A stretch of DNA of 64,000 bases from Thermoanaerobaculum sp. (GTDB taxonomy: Bacteria; Acidobacteriota; Thermoanaerobaculia; Multivoradales; UBA5704). Location: the NCBI GenBank assembly GCA_021154885.1, contig JAJKHS010000095.1, positions 17,707 through 81,706 on the forward strand, written 5' to 3'. Below are positions 1-9,169 of the stretch, piece by piece; within the stretch, counting starts at the first letter, position 1; every line of letters begins with the position of its first letter. Both the position numbers and the translations under genes were made by a program. Under the pieces are notes generated by a model that saw only the letters and a list, made by a program, of their open reading frames with translations, made no database searches and was not told the origin of the DNA.

Positions 1-1422
1 CCGGGTCGTCAGCTCGATGCGGCCGCCTGGCGGCGTGAACTTGGCCGCGTTGTGGAGGAGGTTGGACAGCACCTGCTCGATGCGCGTGACGTCGGCCTCC
101 AGCCACAGCGGCTCGTCGGCCAGCGACAGGGCGAGGGTGTGGCGCCGCTGCTCGACGAGCGGCCGGGCGGTCTCCACCGCTCCCTCCACGGCGCGGCGCA
201 GCTCGAACGCCGTCTTGCGCAGCTCGATGTGGCCGTGGCTGAAGCGGGAGACGTCGAGCAGGTCGTCCACCAGCCGGGCGAGATGGCGGATCTGCCGGCC
301 GACGACGGCCACCAGCTCGCGCGTGCGGGGGTCCCCCTCGGCGCGGCGGTCGAGGACGTGGCCGGCGTTGGCGATGGCGCCCAGCGGGTTGCGCAGCTCG
401 TGGGCCAGCATGGCCAGGAACTCGTCCTTGCGCCGGTCCGCCGCCTCCAGCCGCCGGACGTACTCCTGCGCCTGGGCGTAGAGGCGGGCGTTGTCCAGTG
501 CCAGGGCCGCCCGCTGCGCCACGTCCTCGGCGAAGGCCAGGTCGGCGGGGCCGTAGCGCCGCTCGCTGTGAGTGATGGACAGGGCGAGAGCGCCGAGCAC
601 CCGGCCGTGGCCCACCAGCGGCACCAGCATGGAGGACGTGGTGCGCAGCCGCAACAGCAGCTCCAGGTGGTGCGCGTCCTGGGCGGCCGCGCGGATCTGC
701 TCTTCCATGATCTCCGGCACCAGGACGGGCTCGCCGGTGCGCAGGACGAGGCCCATGCCGGCCGCCGCTCCCACCTTCGGCGGATAGCGCCGCCGCAGCT
801 CCTCCGCGATCTCGCGGTGCTGCGGGTCGCGGTGGGCCACCGCGACCCGCCGGATCTCCCCGTCCTCGTCAAAGACGTCGAGGATGGCGAGGTCGGCGAG
901 CTCCTGCACCATCAGCTCCGGCAGGAAGCTCAGCATCTCCTGGTAGTCGAGCGAGGTGGAGAGCTGGCGCCCCAGCTCGGCGAGCAGGGAGAGCCGTCGG
1001 GAGCTCTCCGCCGAGTCCCGGCGCTCGGTGACGTCGCGGATCACCGCCAGACCGCCGGCGATGCCGCCCGACGCGTCGCGCAACGGCGAGTAGGAGCCTT
1101 CGAACACGCCCTGATGTCCGGTCTCGGGGACGGTGAAGACGCGGTCCCGGGTCAGCTTGTGCCGGCCGGCGAGGGCCTCGCGGAAGGCCTCGTCCTCCCC
1201 CGTCTCCACGAGGAAGGGGAATACCTCGAAAGCCACGCGTCCGAGCGCCCGCTCCGCGGGCACTCCCGAGATACGCTCCATAGCAGGGTTCCAGATCGTG
1301 TAGCGGAAGTCCCGGTCGAAGGCCAGAATACCGTCGAAGCTGCTACGGATCAGCGCCTCGGACAACCCCTTCGCGATGTCGATTACGGGCACGGAAAGCC
1401 GCCCCTCAACGGGCCGTTTCAT
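1..1422 (-). CDS. PAS-GAF sensor histidine kinase, C-terminus cut by window edge
   Basis: The reading frame on the reverse strand is open from an ATG at 1422 to the window edge, giving 474 residues without the end of the ATPase domain. A PAS-like domain comes first (about residues 15-130, with SFDGILAFDRDF), then a GAF-like domain (about 150-310). A HisKA H-box follows, KDEFLAMLAHELRNPLG, with the phospho-acceptor His near residue 341. The frame ends inside the HATPase N-box (SNLLHNAAKFTPPGG). There is no transmembrane segment, so it should be a cytoplasmic sensor that autophosphorylates and passes phosphate to a response regulator outside the window. The start has no clear Shine-Dalgarno site. 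It is read away from the transglycosylase gene to its right. Family call is secure; ligand unknown. Confidence 0.9.
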   Translation of the reverse strand, partial: MKRPVEGRLSVPVIDIAKGLSEALIRSSFDGILAFDRDFRYTIWNPAMERISGVPAERALGRVAFEVFPFLVETGEDEAFREALAGRHKLTRDRVFTVPETGHQGVFEGSYSPLRDASGGIAGGLAVIRDVTERRDSAESSRRLSLLAELGRQLSTSLDYQEMLSFLPELMVQELADLAILDVFDEDGEIRRVAVAHRDPQHREIAEELRRRYPPKVGAAAGMGLVLRTGEPVLVPEIMEEQIRAAAQDAHHLELLLRLRTTSSMLVPLVGHGRVLGALALSITHSERRYGPADLAFAEDVAQRAALALDNARLYAQAQEYVRRLEAADRRKDEFLAMLAHELRNPLGAIANAGHVLDRRAEGDPRTRELVAVVGRQIRHLARLVDDLLDVSRFSHGHIELRKTAFELRRAVEGAVETARPLVEQRRHTLALSLADEPLWLEADVTRIEQVLSNLLHNAAKFTPPGGRIELTTR

Positions 1423-1449
1423 AGACCGGCGACGACAACCCTGGGGGTT

Positions 1450-1478
1450 ATTATATCCAAGCTGCGATCCGCCTCGAA
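1450..1478 (-). promoter_or_regulatory. Possible sigma-70 promoter for the histidine kinase gene
   Basis: A perfect TATAAT (reverse strand, 1455-1450) lies about 28 bp upstream of the kinase ATG. The hexamer 17 bp further upstream (TTCGAG) is only a weak -35. Single-site evidence. Confidence 0.3.
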
Positions 1479-1579
1479 GCGTCCTGGCCGTCACCGGTTG
1501 GCGTGCCTGTGGCGCACCAGGACGGAGAGTTGAGGGATGCAAGGCGCTTGCCGGGGGGGCGCCTAACCTCTGCCCGGGC

Positions 1580-3790
1580 TCACCCCAGCGACGGATAGAG
1601 CTGGCGGTAGCTGTCCGCCAGCACCAGGATACGCTTGACGTAGTTGCGCGACTCGTCGAGGCTCAGGGTCTCGAGGAAGTCGTCCATCCGGACCTGGGGA
1701 CCCGACTCCTGCCACAGCCGCTTGATGCGGTTCGGCCCGCCGTTGTAGCTGGCGAGGGCCAGCTCCACGTTGCCGTCGAAGTCGGCCAGCAGCTCCTTGA
1801 CGTAGATCGTCCCCAGCCGCACGCTGAGGTCGGGGTCGTAGAGCCGCGCGGGCTGGTACGAGACCCCGACCTTCCGCGCCATCTCGCGCGCGGTCGGCGG
1901 CATGAGCTGCATCAGGCCGCGGGCGCCCACCGGGCTGGTGGCGCGGGGGTCGAAGGCGCTCTCCTGGCGGATGATGCCGGCCACCAGACTGGCGGGCACG
2001 CCGGCGCTGCGGGCATAGGAGAGGATGGAGCCGGCATAGCTCTCGGGCAGCGGATAGTAAGCGAAGAGGACCTCGGAGGGAACGGTCGACTGGTAGGGTC
2101 CGCCGAGGGCGGGGAAGGCCTCGCGCAGCAGCACCAGACCGCTGCGCTGCTCGCCCTTGTGACAGAGGATGAGGCCCTTCAGCGCCAGCACGTCCCGCCG
2201 GTTCGCCCCGGCCGCCACCAGGTTGAGCTCCTCGCCGGCCAAGTCGTCCAGGCCGAGGTCGGTGAGCAGCTTGGCGCGCTTCAGGGCGGGCTCCGCCGGC
2301 CAGGCCCCCACCGGGGCCTGGGCGAGGGCGACGCCGTCCCGCGCCTGCGTCTCGCCCAGCCGGGCGAGGGCCTGGCGGGAGTAGAAGTCGCTGGTGTCCG
2401 AGGTGGCCACCAGCCCGCGGTAGAGCTCGCGGGCCTGGTCCGGCTGGCCCATCTCCTCCAGCACCCGCGCCTTCCAGTAGATGCCGCGGTGGGCGTCGCC
2501 GCAGTTCGGATAGAGCTCGGCGAGCACCGTCCAGGACTCCACCGCGCTCGCCTTGCGGCCGGTCCGGTAGTCCTGCCAGCCGCGCTCCCAGAGGGCGCCG
2601 GCGCCGGTGTCGTCTTGGGGGTCGAGCCGCCGCAGCAGGCGCAGGGTGTCCACCGCCGGCTCGAACAGGCTGGCGCTCAGGAAGTCCTTGTACAGCCGGC
2701 GCAGCGAGGTCTCCGAGAGCAGGAGCCGGGCGTGCGAGCTCAACAGCCGCCGCAGATAGATGGAGGCGGACTGTGCGTCGCCGGACTCCGCCATGGCCCG
2801 CACCCGCTCCCAATCGACGGCTGTCCGCTCGTCCTGCGTCGCTGGGAGGAGGGAGCCCATGAGGTCGAAGGCCTCGCGGCCGCGGCCGGACTGGGTGAGG
2901 CAGCGGGCGCGCAGCAGGTTCCATTCGAAGCTGCGCTCCTCGTCGGGCAGCGCGTCGAGGGTGCTGAGGGCGGCGGACACGCTGTCGGCGTCGAGGAACG
3001 ACTGCGCCCGGCGCAGCACGTCCGCCGGCGAGAGCAGCCGGCTCCAGTCCCGCCCGCCGTCCTGGAGGCGGAAGGTGTGGACGGCCTGCGCGGCCGCCGC
3101 GGACAGGGGGTCCTCCATCAGCAGCCGCAGGCCGGCCGCGCGCTGCGCCTGCGGATCCTCGAGCTTGAGGCCGAGCCGCCAGGCCAGGTTGTCCAGTTCC
3201 TTTCCTTCGTCGCCGTCGACCCCCGCCTGGCGCGCACGGGCCGCGAGGTCGAGGGCGAGGCGCTCGTCGCCGCCGGCGGCCGCGAGCCGGGCCGCCTCCA
3301 GGAAGGCGTGCGGGCGCAGGGGCGAGGCCGGGCAGTCGGCGATGAGGCGGAGGTAGGTGCTGCGGGCGAGGGCGGCGTCGCCGCGCGCGGCCGCGCTCTC
3401 GGCGAGGAGGTAGAGCCGCCAGTCCTCCAGGGTTCCGCCGGGCGTGGCCGCGGCCGTCAGGAGGTTGGTGGCGAGCGTGGCGTCCCCCGTCGCGTGGGCG
3501 TAGAGCCCGGCCATCACCCGCGTCTGAGCGGCCTGGTCCGGGTGCTGGACGGCCACCTTCTCCAACTCCTGGCGCGCCTCTTGCAGGTTCCGTTTTCTGA
3601 GGGCCTGGGCGGCCGGGGCGTACAAGTTCTTGGGGAGATACGACGGTTGCCGCCAGCCCCTTTCAGCCTTCGCCGGCACGACGAGGGCCGCAGAGCGGGG
3701 AAAGCTGATGAGGACCGAAACGGTGAGCAGAGAAGAGACGACCAGAAAGACGAGGACGCCGAGACGGATACGCAGAGACTTTGCGGGCAC
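1580..3790 (-). CDS. Lytic transglycosylase (Slt70-like) with N-terminal helical repeats
   Basis: This is a periplasmic murein lytic transglycosylase that cleaves the MurNAc-GlcNAc bond. I prefer the GTG at 3790: it has GGAGG nine bases upstream and gives a compact signal anchor (PAKSLRIRLGVLVFLVVSS). An ATG at 3841 or TTG at 3892 would put a poor leader in front. From GTG the product is 736 residues. Most of it is TPR-like/superhelical repeats, as in the Slt70 doughnut. The SLT catalytic domain is C-terminal, with IIRQESAFDPRATSPVGARG and LMQLMP; the catalytic Glu is about residue 610. Further SLT motifs are ALASYNGGPNR and the terminal ESRNYVKRIL. The gene is monocistronic here. Family assignment is firm; the exact start is less so. 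Confidence 0.93.
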   Translation of the reverse strand: MPAKSLRIRLGVLVFLVVSSLLTVSVLISFPRSAALVVPAKAERGWRQPSYLPKNLYAPAAQALRKRNLQEARQELEKVAVQHPDQAAQTRVMAGLYAHATGDATLATNLLTAAATPGGTLEDWRLYLLAESAAARGDAALARSTYLRLIADCPASPLRPHAFLEAARLAAAGGDERLALDLAARARQAGVDGDEGKELDNLAWRLGLKLEDPQAQRAAGLRLLMEDPLSAAAAQAVHTFRLQDGGRDWSRLLSPADVLRRAQSFLDADSVSAALSTLDALPDEERSFEWNLLRARCLTQSGRGREAFDLMGSLLPATQDERTAVDWERVRAMAESGDAQSASIYLRRLLSSHARLLLSETSLRRLYKDFLSASLFEPAVDTLRLLRRLDPQDDTGAGALWERGWQDYRTGRKASAVESWTVLAELYPNCGDAHRGIYWKARVLEEMGQPDQARELYRGLVATSDTSDFYSRQALARLGETQARDGVALAQAPVGAWPAEPALKRAKLLTDLGLDDLAGEELNLVAAGANRRDVLALKGLILCHKGEQRSGLVLLREAFPALGGPYQSTVPSEVLFAYYPLPESYAGSILSYARSAGVPASLVAGIIRQESAFDPRATSPVGARGLMQLMPPTAREMARKVGVSYQPARLYDPDLSVRLGTIYVKELLADFDGNVELALASYNGGPNRIKRLWQESGPQVRMDDFLETLSLDESRNYVKRILVLADSYRQLYPSLG

Positions 3791-3990
3791 GCGGCCACAC
3801 CTCCAGACCCAAGGGTTGCGCTGACAGAGTTGTAGGGTCATCCCCAGACAGCCCAAGTCTGGGGCCTTGTACGCCGGGTCGGGTTTCCCCAACCGTCTGA
3901 ACTCCCAGGACTGGGGAGTCCATTCCCCATTGTGCCCAACTTTTCAAAAGAAATTTGTCTTCTCGTCTGGTTTCCGCTGCGCGGATCGGG

Positions 3991-4004
3991 GAATTTGTAA
4001 ATTC
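3991..4004. promoter_or_regulatory. Inverted repeat upstream of the three-gene cassette
   Basis: GAATTT-GT-AAATTC is a near-perfect palindrome in an AT-rich patch about 45 bp before the first cassette ATG. A second inverted repeat, TGGGGA-N6-TCCCCA, sits at 3912-3929. Together they could be an operator or promoter region for the cassette. The 258-bp gap 3791-4048 holds no gene I can support. Confidence 0.3.
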
Positions 4005-4048
4005 TTCCCGTACCCCCCAAACTCGGCGAACGGGGTCCAGAGAAAGGC

Positions 4049-4912
4049 ATGAGCGCTCCATGCTACGATCCATTCCCTATGTCCGACTTGTACCAGAGAG
4101 CGGTGGCCTCTCTTCTGGAGGAGGAGAGGGAGTCGCTGACCGTGCTGGAGACGTGGCTGCCGGATCGCCTCCCCGAGAACCTGCGGTCCGAATCCCACCT
4201 CCTCGGCGACCGCCCGTGGGGCGATCCCGCGGAGCTCGCGAAGTTCCTGCGGTGTTGCTCTCGGGAACACGCGAAGGTCGAGACGGACGAGGAACGTCGG
4301 ACGGGCTACCAGGGTTCGTGCACGTCCTTTGAAGGGAAAGGGCTTCCGATCGAGCGGGACCGCTTGCCGGATCGTCTTCTTCGATACAGCCGAAGCGATA
4401 CGGTGACTCGTGCTCTCATCAAGAAGGCCCTGGGGCGACAGGCGAAAGGGAGCTTGAACCGAGAGCTGATCTCTATTGACGAGGCGCTCGCCGGATTGAG
4501 CACCTTCTCCTGGGATCCCCGGCGGATGGGAGAGGAGGACCGTCTCGGAAGAGGAAAGATGGTGTTCGCCACCTTCGAGCATCCTGCCGGAGCTCCCCGG
4601 GACAGCGCCCAAGGCATGGCGGAGGCGCTGGCGCTCCCTCGCGGGCCCTTGAAGGACGAGTTCCTTTTGGAATTCTCCTATCCCACAGATTCCGTCACCA
4701 ACCATCGCTTCCCCACCGTGGCCGAGGCCGGCTGGGTCCCGGAGTTCCAGCCAGCCCTGGAAGTAAGACCGGACCCGGCCCGTCCGGATACCTGCTGGGG
4801 GCAGACGAGGCCACGCGGCTCCTCGACTCCTCAGCCGGAGCTGGTGCACGGCAACGCGTCGCTGAGGGTCCTCGATCGTCCTCCCCGGTTCCTCGGGAGG
4901 TTCAACTCATGA
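4049..4912 (+). CDS. Unrecognised protein, first gene of KGGVGR-ATPase cassette
   Basis: This 287-residue protein has no family I recognise. It has an acidic, helical N-terminus (LYQRAVASLLEEERESLTVLETWLP) and a Lys/Arg-rich middle. The C-terminal third has a patterned segment (NHRFPTVAEAGW, then PDTCWGQTRP and PQPELVHGN) that looks like a real conserved domain, so I kept the frame to the stop. ATG 4049 has only AGAAAGG crowded against it; ATG 4079 is an alternative. Its stop overlaps the next gene's start (ATGA), so the two are probably translationally coupled. There is no signal peptide or membrane segment. Base and codon use is less GC-rich than the flanking genes, which suggests acquisition with its two partners. 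Confidence 0.7.
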   Translation: MSAPCYDPFPMSDLYQRAVASLLEEERESLTVLETWLPDRLPENLRSESHLLGDRPWGDPAELAKFLRCCSREHAKVETDEERRTGYQGSCTSFEGKGLPIERDRLPDRLLRYSRSDTVTRALIKKALGRQAKGSLNRELISIDEALAGLSTFSWDPRRMGEEDRLGRGKMVFATFEHPAGAPRDSAQGMAEALALPRGPLKDEFLLEFSYPTDSVTNHRFPTVAEAGWVPEFQPALEVRPDPARPDTCWGQTRPRGSSTPQPELVHGNASLRVLDRPPRFLGRFNS

Positions 4913-5724
4913 GCGAGCCTTTCCGGCCCTCTCTACGCAAGGACGGCACCTTCGACCCGGACTGCCTGGAACAGGCGGGACAGCGCTGGGTTACGGCCTG
5001 GCTCAAGGAACGCCTCAGTGGGCATGACCCCTGTTTCCCGATCGACAAGAGGGGCGACGAAGACCCTGAAAGCCTCATCGTAGCCATCCTCCAGGACGCG
5101 GGCACAGTCCATCCCGCCACCAACCTCATTGGCGGTGGCATCCTGGACCTCCTCGACGAGGCTCGTAAACGGGCTCCCCAGGTTCCGCCCTACCTGGAGT
5201 CGGCCCTGCAGATCTGCGAGAGAGTCCGGCTGCCACGGACGAGCACCTGGTTTACGGAAGAGCTGCGGAGGCTGGCAATGGATCCGCAGGCGGTCGAGGA
5301 GAGTTGGGGGCCGGATCTGACCGAGGAAATCCTCTATGGCGCCATCCTCCAGTCTCCAGGCTTTCCCAGAGCAGCCTCGCACGAGAGCTGGCGGGCAATC
5401 CTGACGATGCCAAGATACGCGACCATGGCGTGGATGGGCCTCGCTTCGTCCTTCGATACGAGCCTCGGCTACATGGAGGATTGGTGGCAAGTCTGCCCGG
5501 CGCCCGAGCGCCAGGCAGAAATCAACCAATTTGTTTTTACGAATCTGAAGACGGAAGGTAGGCAGCAGGTCCGTGAGCTCCTGCGCCGTCATTCCAGATC
5601 GTGGCCAGACGCTCTCAAGGCAGCGGTCGATTCCGCGCTCAAGAAAAATGGAATCAATGAGGGTCTGCGAGCCAAGCGGCGCATTTATGAAAGCGCCATT
5701 GCCGATGCGGCGATAGCGGCCTGA
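4909..5724 (+). CDS. Unrecognised protein, second gene of KGGVGR-ATPase cassette
   Basis: This 271-residue predicted cytoplasmic protein has no signal peptide, no membrane helix and no motif I can name. It is mixed alpha-helical with several Trp and acidic patches. The last 30 residues are basic and helical (GLRAKRRIYESAIADAAIAA). Translation starts inside the stop of the upstream gene (ATGA overlap), and only eight bases separate its stop from the GTG of the ATPase gene. The three products are therefore very likely made together and may form a complex. One guess is an adaptor or substrate-recognition subunit for the ATPase; the sequence does not prove this. Confidence 0.72.
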   Translation: MSEPFRPSLRKDGTFDPDCLEQAGQRWVTAWLKERLSGHDPCFPIDKRGDEDPESLIVAILQDAGTVHPATNLIGGGILDLLDEARKRAPQVPPYLESALQICERVRLPRTSTWFTEELRRLAMDPQAVEESWGPDLTEEILYGAILQSPGFPRAASHESWRAILTMPRYATMAWMGLASSFDTSLGYMEDWWQVCPAPERQAEINQFVFTNLKTEGRQQVRELLRRHSRSWPDALKAAVDSALKKNGINEGLRAKRRIYESAIADAAIAA

Positions 5725-5732
5725 GTGGGCAC

Positions 5733-7643
5733 GTGACCCGGATCCTTACCTTCTATTCCTACAAGGGCGGCGTCGGCCGCACCATGGCGTTGGTGAACGC
5801 CGCCTACGTGCTGGCCCAGGGTGGCTATCGGGTCTTGATGGTGGACCTCGATCTCGAAGCCCCGGGAATGACGCACTTCTTTGCCGAATCCATCAGATCT
5901 CAGAAGGGCAAGGGCCTTCGTGACAGCATCGACCTGCTGCTCGCGGCCAAACAGACGCTGGCCGAAGCGGATTCCAGCGACCATCCGCCCGAGATCCCCA
6001 ACTCTCTTGAAGATTTCGTCGTCACGGTGGGGCTGCCGCAGGAATGGCGGCAGACGATCCCCTACCTGAATGGCCGCCTGGATCTTCTGCCGGCAAGGAT
6101 CGATTCCCCGGCGGCAGATCTGTCCACCGCCAAGGATTATCTGGAGCGGCTCGACGATCTCGATCTGGCGGAAATCTTCTCGCCGGGCGGCCCCGGTCAT
6201 CAGTTCGGCGCTCATCTTCGAGAATATTTCCGGCAAGCACGTTTCACGGCGCCGGGCGACCCGTTCTTCGTGATACGGGAGGAAGCTCGCGTCTCCTATG
6301 ACGTCGTCCTGATCGACTCCCGGACCGGGCTGAACGAGATCGCGGGCCTCTGTATCGGTCCCTTGTGCGACGGGCTGGTCGTGTGCTGCGGATTGAACCG
6401 CCAGAACATCGCAGGCGCCAAATATTTTCTCGAGAAGGCAGGCCTGTTGGAGAGCGTCAAAGGGAAGCCTTACATCGTCGTGGCCGGGCCCGTCCCGGTC
6501 TGGCAGAAGCGGGAAACGCGAGAGCGGATCTCGGCCATCCGTCAGTCTCTTGGTAAAGAGCTGATCGTCGAGGTGCCTTACCATCCTGCGGCTGCCGTGG
6601 CGGAAACCGTTTTCGTCACTGACCCGGAAGAGCCCGAAGAAGCCATCTCGGCAGCTTACCGATCCCTGGCGAGGGAGATTCGGCGGGTGTTCCTGGGCGC
6701 GGCGGATCAGGAGCCTCGGCGGCTCGACTTGGGGTGGGATGAAATCCACGACTCCAGGGACGCACGCGCACGCGCGCTCATCGAATACTTGCGACGCCGG
6801 CGCGTCTGGCCGCTGGAGCGACCGGGGAGCGCTCTCTGCCGATTTCCCACCGCGAGCGCCATGGCGGGCATGCCGGCAGGCGACTCCTCCGCGCCTCAAC
6901 CGGAGCCTTATGCGCTCGCTGCCGCGGTGGCCAGCTACCGGGCCGGTTCAGACAGGGCTTTTCGCCGTGCCTGGGATCTCCTGAATTCAGGTGTGGCGAT
7001 GCGCCTGTCCCCGACGATCTCCAAGCTTGCCTTGCTGGAGCTCCGGATCTTCGGCACCTTCAGGGGCTCGCCGGAAGACGTCGAGACGATTCGGTCGATC
7101 GGTCAGGATCGTGATCAGCGCAATGACCTCCGGCTCGAATATCTGTTGGCGTTGCATCTCCTGGATTATGGTGACCCGGAGATCGACAAGGAGATTCTCA
7201 AATTGACGCAGTCCTGGTTCTCGCAGCCGGAATTTCAGCCGGAGTGGTGGGGCCGAAATGGAGTGGACCTTCTGTCCCTGCTCCTCGCCGGTGATTTGAA
7301 TCGGGATCAGCTCAAGGGTCTTGAGCGGGCGGTCTCCAAGCTGCCGAAGGAACTGCTGACGGGCGACTTTTCTCGGCCCGATCTGGCTCCCTTCGGCTTC
7401 TGGCCGGAATCCCTGCTGATCTCTGCGCTCAGCGTGATCAAGGAGGAGAAGGGTGTCGGCGAGGTTTTGAAACTCATTCGTGCGCTGCGAGATCGCTATG
7501 GCTACGCCTGGCGCGTCCTCGTCGACTGGCGGCGCCTCGCCAAGGTCAAGGACCAGCCCCTCTTCCAGCAGTTCATCCGGGAGGAAGACGAGATGGTCGA
7601 GGAGATCGAGTCGGCCATCGACCAGGGCGTCTATCCCCTCTGA
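5733..7643 (+). CDS. KGGVGR-motif ParA/MinD-like ATPase with C-terminal extension
   Basis: The 636-residue protein starts with a deviant Walker A of the SIMIBI/ParA class, YKGGVGRTM at residues 10-18. Arg takes the place of the usual second Lys. It continues with VLMVDLDLEAPG and a Walker B-like VVLIDSRTGLNE near residue 190. This matches the 'KGGVGR-motif variant AAA ATPase' type, often encoded in predicted NTP-dependent conflict or signalling cassettes (family knowledge; not tested here). The roughly 300 residues after the ATPase fold are helical and unrecognised. The start is GTG 5733, since no ATG lies nearby in frame. Dimerisation on ATP is expected by analogy with ParA. It is the last gene of the cassette. 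Confidence 0.85.
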   Translation: MTRILTFYSYKGGVGRTMALVNAAYVLAQGGYRVLMVDLDLEAPGMTHFFAESIRSQKGKGLRDSIDLLLAAKQTLAEADSSDHPPEIPNSLEDFVVTVGLPQEWRQTIPYLNGRLDLLPARIDSPAADLSTAKDYLERLDDLDLAEIFSPGGPGHQFGAHLREYFRQARFTAPGDPFFVIREEARVSYDVVLIDSRTGLNEIAGLCIGPLCDGLVVCCGLNRQNIAGAKYFLEKAGLLESVKGKPYIVVAGPVPVWQKRETRERISAIRQSLGKELIVEVPYHPAAAVAETVFVTDPEEPEEAISAAYRSLAREIRRVFLGAADQEPRRLDLGWDEIHDSRDARARALIEYLRRRRVWPLERPGSALCRFPTASAMAGMPAGDSSAPQPEPYALAAAVASYRAGSDRAFRRAWDLLNSGVAMRLSPTISKLALLELRIFGTFRGSPEDVETIRSIGQDRDQRNDLRLEYLLALHLLDYGDPEIDKEILKLTQSWFSQPEFQPEWWGRNGVDLLSLLLAGDLNRDQLKGLERAVSKLPKELLTGDFSRPDLAPFGFWPESLLISALSVIKEEKGVGEVLKLIRALRDRYGYAWRVLVDWRRLAKVKDQPLFQQFIREEDEMVEEIESAIDQGVYPL

Positions 7644-7776
7644 GGCCCGGCCAGCGTTTTCCCTCCACTCCGGTTATGATTCCCCCGCCCCGGCCGGTGG
7701 GGTCCTCCGCAGGTGCTGCCCGTAGGCGCTCCGCCCCGCCGGCTCGGCCGGGAATTCTAAGGAAAGAGGGTCGTCG

Positions 7777-9168
7777 ATGGCTCGTCGGGATCGGGATAGT
7801 CGGAACGCCGCGGGGTGCCTCCTGAAGGCGCTGCTGGTGGTGGGATTGCTGGTCGTCGTGGTGGCGCTGTTTGCCACGTTCTACACGGGGCCGACACCGA
7901 AGGTGGTGGTCGAGTCGGCCCTGCCGGGGATCGGGCGGCGGACGCCCATCCAGATCCGGATCGACGACCCGCAGCGGGTGCAGAAGGTGAAGGTCGAGGT
8001 GGTCCAGAACACCGAGGTCAAGCCGGTGCTGGAGCAGACGTACCAGCCGCGGTCGCTGTGGCATCTGGGCTCCGCGCCGCCGCTGGTGCTACGGGCCGAG
8101 GTGGGCCGCGAGACGGTCCAGGGGTTGCGCACGGGCGAGGCCACGGTGCGGGTCACGGCCGAGCGGGCCGGCTCCCTGCTGCGCAGCCCCGATCCGGTGA
8201 CGGCCGAGATCAAGCTGCCGGTGCGCCTGGCGCCGCCGACGCTGCAGATTTCCTCGACCTTCCACTACATCAATCAGGGCGGCTGCGAGACCGTGGTCTA
8301 CCGGGTAGGGGAGGGCGCCGTGCGCGACGGTGTGCGCTCCGGCGACTGGTGGTTCCCCAGCTTCCCCATGCCGGGCGCCGACAAGCAGGCGCGCTTCGCC
8401 TTCTTCGCCATTCCCTACGACACGACGGACCCTTCCGGCGTGCGCCTGACGGCCGAGGACGAGGTGGGCAACCGCGCCGAGGCCGCCTTCATCGACAAGT
8501 TCACCCCGCGGCCCATGACCACGGACACCATCCAGGTCACCGACGCCTTCATGAACAAGGTGGTGCCGGAGATCATGGGCCAGTCGCCCGAGGTCGCGGA
8601 CCAGGGGGACCTGCTCAAGAACTACCTCTGGATCAACCGCGAGCTGCGCAAGAAGAACGCCGCGACGCTCAAGGAGCTGGGCAAGAAGTCGGAGCTGAAG
8701 TTCCTCTGGACGCAGCCCTTCCTGCCCATGCCCAACGCCAAGATCACCGCCGCTTTCGCCCAGCGGCGCACCTACGTCTACAACGGCAAGAACATCGACC
8801 AGGAGGACCACCTGGGGTTCGACATGGCCTCGGTGACCCACGACGCGGTGCCGGCCTCGAACAGCGGCAAGGTGGTGCTGGCCCGCTTCTTCGGCATCTA
8901 CGGCAACGCCGTCGTCATCGATCACGGCTACGGATTGCAGAGCCTCTACGGCCACCTCTCGTCGCTCGGCGTCAAGGAGGGGGACATGGTGCAGCGCGGC
9001 CAGGAGCTGGGCCGCTCCGGCCAGACCGGCCTCGCCGGCGGCGACCATCTCCACTTCACGATGCTGCTCCAGGGGCTCGCCGTCACGCCGGTGGAATGGT
9101 GGGACCCGCACTGGATCCAGGACCGCGCCGCCCGCAAGCTGGGGGCGGCGCTACCTTACAAGCCCTGA
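7777..9168 (+). CDS. M23-family metallopeptidase, membrane anchored
   Basis: The 463-residue protein has one N-terminal membrane anchor (LLKALLVVGLLVVVVALFA) and a long periplasmic region of beta-sandwich character. The C-terminal LytM/M23 zinc peptidase domain carries HLGFD (His 345, Asp 349) and GDHLHF (His 424, His 426). It should cut peptidoglycan cross-bridges, or act as a regulator if inactive, but all zinc ligands and the catalytic His are present. The ATG has AAGGAAAGAGGG upstream. It is transcribed alone; its stop lies one base from the stop of the small cysteine-rich gene on the opposite strand. Substrate peptide unknown. Confidence 0.92.
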   Translation: MARRDRDSRNAAGCLLKALLVVGLLVVVVALFATFYTGPTPKVVVESALPGIGRRTPIQIRIDDPQRVQKVKVEVVQNTEVKPVLEQTYQPRSLWHLGSAPPLVLRAEVGRETVQGLRTGEATVRVTAERAGSLLRSPDPVTAEIKLPVRLAPPTLQISSTFHYINQGGCETVVYRVGEGAVRDGVRSGDWWFPSFPMPGADKQARFAFFAIPYDTTDPSGVRLTAEDEVGNRAEAAFIDKFTPRPMTTDTIQVTDAFMNKVVPEIMGQSPEVADQGDLLKNYLWINRELRKKNAATLKELGKKSELKFLWTQPFLPMPNAKITAAFAQRRTYVYNGKNIDQEDHLGFDMASVTHDAVPASNSGKVVLARFFGIYGNAVVIDHGYGLQSLYGHLSSLGVKEGDMVQRGQELGRSGQTGLAGGDHLHFTMLLQGLAVTPVEWWDPHWIQDRAARKLGAALPYKP

Positions 9169-9169
9169 G

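Noticed and set aside
1376..3835. Long forward-strand open frame of 819 codons
   Set aside because: It is the GC-rich antisense shadow of the lytic transglycosylase, with a composition of Gly/Ala/Arg/Val and no domain.
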